Shown here: positions 58,027-64,000 of the stretch, one piece after another
Position numbering within the stretch: position 1 is the stretch's first letter
How the letters are laid out: every line of letters begins with the position of its first letter
Assembly: GCF_034702125.1 (NCBI RefSeq)
Contig: NC_085857.1
Coordinates: forward strand, 49,643,515-49,707,514
DNA: 64,000 bases
Origin: Engraulis encrasicolus
Taxonomy: Eukaryota; Chordata; Actinopteri; Clupeiformes; Engraulidae
Reading direction: 5' to 3'
The notes under the pieces: model-generated
Seen by the model: only the letters and a program-made list of their open reading frames with translations
Told to the model about the DNA's origin: nothing
Databases searched by the model: none
Position numbers and translations under genes: made by a program

Positions 58027-59100
58027 CACCATAAGCTTAAATAGCTACCACAAGTCTACCACTTCACTGTCTTGGCACTGAAAAAGAATCATCTTCTGAA
58101 AATCATAAAGGTGATTAAATCAGATGTATTAAAGCAGGGGACTTTCCAGACCAAAAACCCATGTGAGGAAAGTCATCCTGAATCGGAAAGCTTGCCAGTT
58201 TTATTTTATTTTAGGCCTATTAAAGGCCCCATTAGCTTATGCCGTAGCAGTTCGCTAGTCTTCCTGGGGTCCTAATTCCAAATGCATGTAACACATCACA
58301 TTTCAGATTAATAACAACACAAATAGACATAGATAACAATACAAATAGACATGACATCGGTTTGACTCCCATTACATTAAAATACATGACACTAGATGCT
58401 ATATCTCCCAAACTGGGGTGCGTGGCCTGCCAAAAGGGGGTTCGCAAGCTGAATTGAGCAATGGCGGATATGTGTGCTTTTATAGCCTACAGCATTAATG
58501 ACAATTAAGTCGTTTTTAAATTGTATGGTGTATTGTGTACTTAGAGAAACATCAAGTCTATTGTAAATGAGAATTCCCTAAATGACTCTGTATAATGTGC
58601 AATGATTTGTGCAGTGAAGCCATATTGGAGTGGCCAAAAGTACACCAAACCATTCACTTGGGGTGTTCGAACCACATTGAAATGCACAAGGGGGTGTGCG
58701 AGGACCACTTGAAAACAAACTAACAAAACAACAAGGCAAATGCCCTGTAGGCTTATGAAAGATTAGGCCTACCAGTCATGGCTAACATTTTTACTTCAGT
58801 AAACTAACCCAAAGTCTGTTTGCAACAAGGTCCATTTTGCTTTGGTAAAAACACGAGTCTGTTAGGCTGTGAACTTGCCCAAAAATGGCTAGCCTGACTG
58901 ACAGATTGGTCAATAGGGCCTAGGTCCTAGGCTTGGCGGTGCATAAAGGATAGGCTATCAAATAAATTTGCTTGACTATAGAGAACATTATATAGGCCTA
59001 CATTTAATTGTGGTTTTGTGTCATTAGCACTCATACCCAACCCAATTCGCTAAATGGATTTTATGCTTTCAAGGGTTTGGAAAATCAGCCTTTGCTCTTC
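58027..59100. other. No gene seen
   Basis: Mostly unique AT-rich sequence. CTCCCAAACTGGGGTGCGTG at about 58,407 resembles a hAT terminus but I could not find its partner. Confidence 0.3.
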
Positions 59101-59124
59101 TGAATCGCCTGCCTGAACAGAAGA

Positions 59125-59211
59125 GGCGGGACGCACGGTGGGAAACATGGAAATTTGACTGACAGGAACGTCATCTAACCAGCTGCACGCCCGTGTTTTT
59201 TGGTGACCAAT
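59125..59211 (+). promoter_or_regulatory. Possible promoter of the gene starting at 59.7 kb
   Basis: GGCGGG at 59,125-59,130 and a CCAAT box at 59,207-59,211 (GACCAATCAGC), then about 500 bases of moderate GC before the start codon. This fits a TATA-less promoter. Inferred from motifs only. Confidence 0.3.
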
Positions 59212-59726
59212 CAGCATCCACGCTGGCAACTAACGCGGAAGCAAATGTTTTGTTGATTTTCGGACGAGTTCTTCCTGCATTTAGCAGTTTTTACAAATCA
59301 ATTCACTACTTTCACAGCAATTCGGCAAGTCTGACCCATAGCAAAGTCTCACGGGCACTGTTTTGACCAGAATAATGTTTATAATGCGGAAGGCATATTT
59401 CTCTCGCTGTCTGTGTAGCAGAATCATGTCGTGAACATGCTTTGGACACGTGCAGTTGTTTGTGTAAGGATCTCGTCTGACTCCTCGAATCTCTGACTGG
59501 GCCGTCTGCATTGTAATAAAATAACATTATCCAACTACGTTGCAGCATTCTGAATATAACAACAGGTATGCACAACATGGCATTATATCGATCCCAGAGT
59601 TATGTTGACAGCTGACACATTTCAGTCTAACGTCAAAACTTGTTTCTTGCTGTGAGCTCTTCCGTAGCACTCTTAGTTTATCGACTACTCACTCATCAGT
59701 TTGCAAATACTTATATCGACAGACAC

Positions 59727-59891
59727 ATGAGTAGCAGAGAAAGAGAGTCATCCACCGAGTCGGTTGACAGCAATGCAGAATGTGTTCCAGCGAAGCGGAT
59801 TTGCACCGGGGAGATTCTGGAACTGCCTGCCGCTCACAGTGCACCATCCGCGGCCAGCGAGGAAACAGCAAAGGGGTGCAGCATGGATGTG
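59727..59891 (+). CDS. Candidate first coding exon of an unrecognised gene (55 codons)
   Basis: ATG at 59,727, then an open frame (MSSRERESSTESVDSNAEC, VPAKRICTGEILELP...SMDV) ending on a codon border at a GTAAGC donor (GT at 59,892-59,893). It is Ser/Glu/Ala-rich with a PAKRIC basic patch, like the disordered N-terminus of a nuclear protein. No continuation exon was identified before the end of the window. The sequence around the ATG is a weak start context. Confidence 0.45.
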
Positions 59892-60587
59892 GTAAGCCCT
59901 CACTCCACGTCATGCTGTGTTGTTTTTGCTTGACGCTTGACTGTCAGTCATTCCGACGATGGCATCACAGGTTCAGAAAGTAAAAAACATAGCCCATTAT
60001 TTACTTTTTTTTTTTTTTTTTTTTCACCCCCAGCCAAACATTCCAGATTAACCTAAACAATGAGTCTTAGCAATTTAATTAAGATCACCAGTGTTGACAG
60101 TCGCTCAGGTAGGAAACAATACAGAAATACTTCACTTTAGCCTACTATTCCAGTTTATCCTCTTCTGCTGTCCTGTGGTTTGGGACATGTCTAGGTCATT
60201 GCCGGTGTAAACTGACAGCCAGACCAGCAATAACACAGTCGAGAGCACAGCAAGGAGACAGCGATTTGCTCCATATAGACACACATAAACCTGTATCATT
60301 GCGTTAACATAAAGCAGACAGAGCTGACTTGAGTCTAAAATAACCGAGCTTTTCAGTTTTTATCGTAATGACTGGGGAATTGGGAATAACCTTACTAAGC
60401 CATAATGCCTCTGACCTTTTGCCAAAATCTCCATTAGGTCTTCATAGAGTCAGGCTTTTTAGCTTTGAAACCCAAGAAGATCATATCTCTTTCTGAAATC
60501 TAGCTGCGGATGTCTTTTTCCCCTGCATACTGTAGATGTGTGCAGCAGTGTAGTGCGTAGTAGGAAATGTATGTTGGGCTCGGACAG

Positions 60588-60589
<2 letters not shown>

Positions 60590-60647
<58 letters not shown>

Positions 60648-60882
60648 ATGTGTGTGTGTGAGGATGTGTGTGTGTTCGTGCGTGTGTCTGTGCCCTGCAT
60701 ACACTTCTGCAGTAGTACACATGGCCTCTGAAGGAATCTGATGGCCTCTCTACATGTGTGTGTAGAGAGGGAAAGGATGCCTACGTTACAAGTCCGTAGT
60801 ACATGCCTATAGCAGGTTGCCTGTTTTTGTTAGCCGTGGTGTGTGTGTGTGTGTGTATGTGTGCGTATATGTGTCAATGTGT

Positions 60883-60935
<53 letters not shown>

Positions 60936-60970
60936 TGTGCGTGTCAATGTGTGTGTCTGTGTGTGTGTGT
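60590..60970. repeat. (GT)n microsatellites
   Basis: GT tracts at about 60,590-60,645 and 60,838-60,970 with GTAT and GTCT interruptions. Confidence 0.95.
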
Positions 60971-61101
60971 AGGCACGTGTGAAAGGTAAAAGGCCGCCTG
61001 CCAGTGTTTCCGCTGGGATTCCCCAAGGAAGGAAAGGAAGGGGCATGTGTTTTAACCCCCCAAAGTGTGTGTGTGCGTGTGCGTGCACACATGCGCGCGT
61101 G

Positions 61102-61353
61102 CAGGGCCGGATTAATACACAGGCTAGATATGGCTGCAGCCTATTGGCCCCGGAATGGCCAAAAGTGAAAAATTACAGAATTGTGTCAGGATGTGATATT
61201 GAAAAATTCACGTGTCGTGTTGAGTACAGTTGGTAGACAAGTTAACCTTATTTCCTTGTTCATAATTATGACACTGCCTATATACATTTGTCAGCGGGGG
61301 GCCCTACAGCAACCTGTAGCCTAGGGGCCACAGGCCATCTTAATCCGGCCCTG
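61102..61353. mobile_element. Short inverted-repeat element (252 bp), hAT-like
   Basis: Starts CAGGGCCGGATTAATAC and ends TTAATCCGGCCCTG. The flanks CGCGCGTG and CGTGCGTG may be an 8-bp duplication in a GCGT-rich tract. It is non-coding. Confidence 0.65.
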
Positions 61354-61426
61354 CGTGCGTGCGTGTGTGCATGCGTGCGTGCGTCCCAGGCACATGGTGC
61401 TTAGTCGCTTCACTACATCAAAACAA

Positions 61427-63861
<2,435 letters not shown>

Positions 63862-63923
<62 letters not shown>
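63862..63923. repeat. (CA)n microsatellite
   Basis: About 31 CA units directly after the 2.4-kb element. Confidence 0.97.
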
Positions 63924-63925
<2 letters not shown>

Positions 63926-64000
63926 TCTGAAATCAGTCAGTTCCTCCTGACTGCCCGAAACTAGCTGCGCACAACTCAAGTTTTGATTGTGGGAAACCGC

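Overview
The window reads as nuclear DNA of a ray-finned (teleost-type) fish. It has intron-containing genes with GT-AG splice sites, a teleost-style TRIM gene, very many long (CA)n, (GT)n and (GA)n microsatellites, and nested fish-type DNA transposons (hAT, Tc1/mariner and others). Species cannot be read from the sequence. There are no bacterial-type operons, CRISPR arrays, rRNA or tRNA genes.

0.2-31.6 kb, plus strand: one 11-exon TRIM gene (RING, B-box, coiled coil, PRY-SPRY). All ten introns are GT-AG and every phase matches, giving 539 codons plus stop. Its first intron is 25.8 kb and cuts the RING domain in two. That intron holds (a) a mobile-element copy at 0.4-2.2 kb; (b) a minus-strand ORF at 3.27-5.19 kb for an unrecognised protein with a three-times repeated membrane-type module; (c) three minus-strand exons of a TBC1D8/TBC1D9-type Rab-GAP (7.0-9.3 kb), one with both splice borders copied into tandem repeats; and (d) a 12.6-kb imperfect palindrome (12.77-25.39 kb) lying inside a second mobile-element copy.

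31.6-43.2 kb: no host gene recognised. It holds a Tc1-type element (33,994-34,884), a small hAT-like element, the densest microsatellite tract of the window (35.0-42.0 kb) and a 2.8-kb inverted-repeat element carrying a broken CXC-domain gene (38.28-41.08 kb).

43.2-57.8 kb: a nested transposon system. The outer element has GC-rich inverted termini and landed in a (GA)n tract. It carries a broken THAP gene, a foldback Tc1, another Tc1 containing a LINE tail, and a small candidate minus-strand gene. Its right terminus is interrupted by a second element (52,038-57,604) with 40-bp perfect inverted ends, a 5-bp target duplication and a six-exon minus-strand gene (233 codons plus stop) that I do not recognise. 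This second element is the best candidate for something undescribed.

57.8-64 kb: a possible promoter and first coding exon of another plus-strand gene (59.1-59.9 kb), then microsatellites and two insertions into simple repeats.

Most of the window is repeats. The only gene that looks complete and host-like is the TRIM gene; the 3.3-5.2 kb and 53.6-57.5 kb genes are complete in frame but of unknown function.
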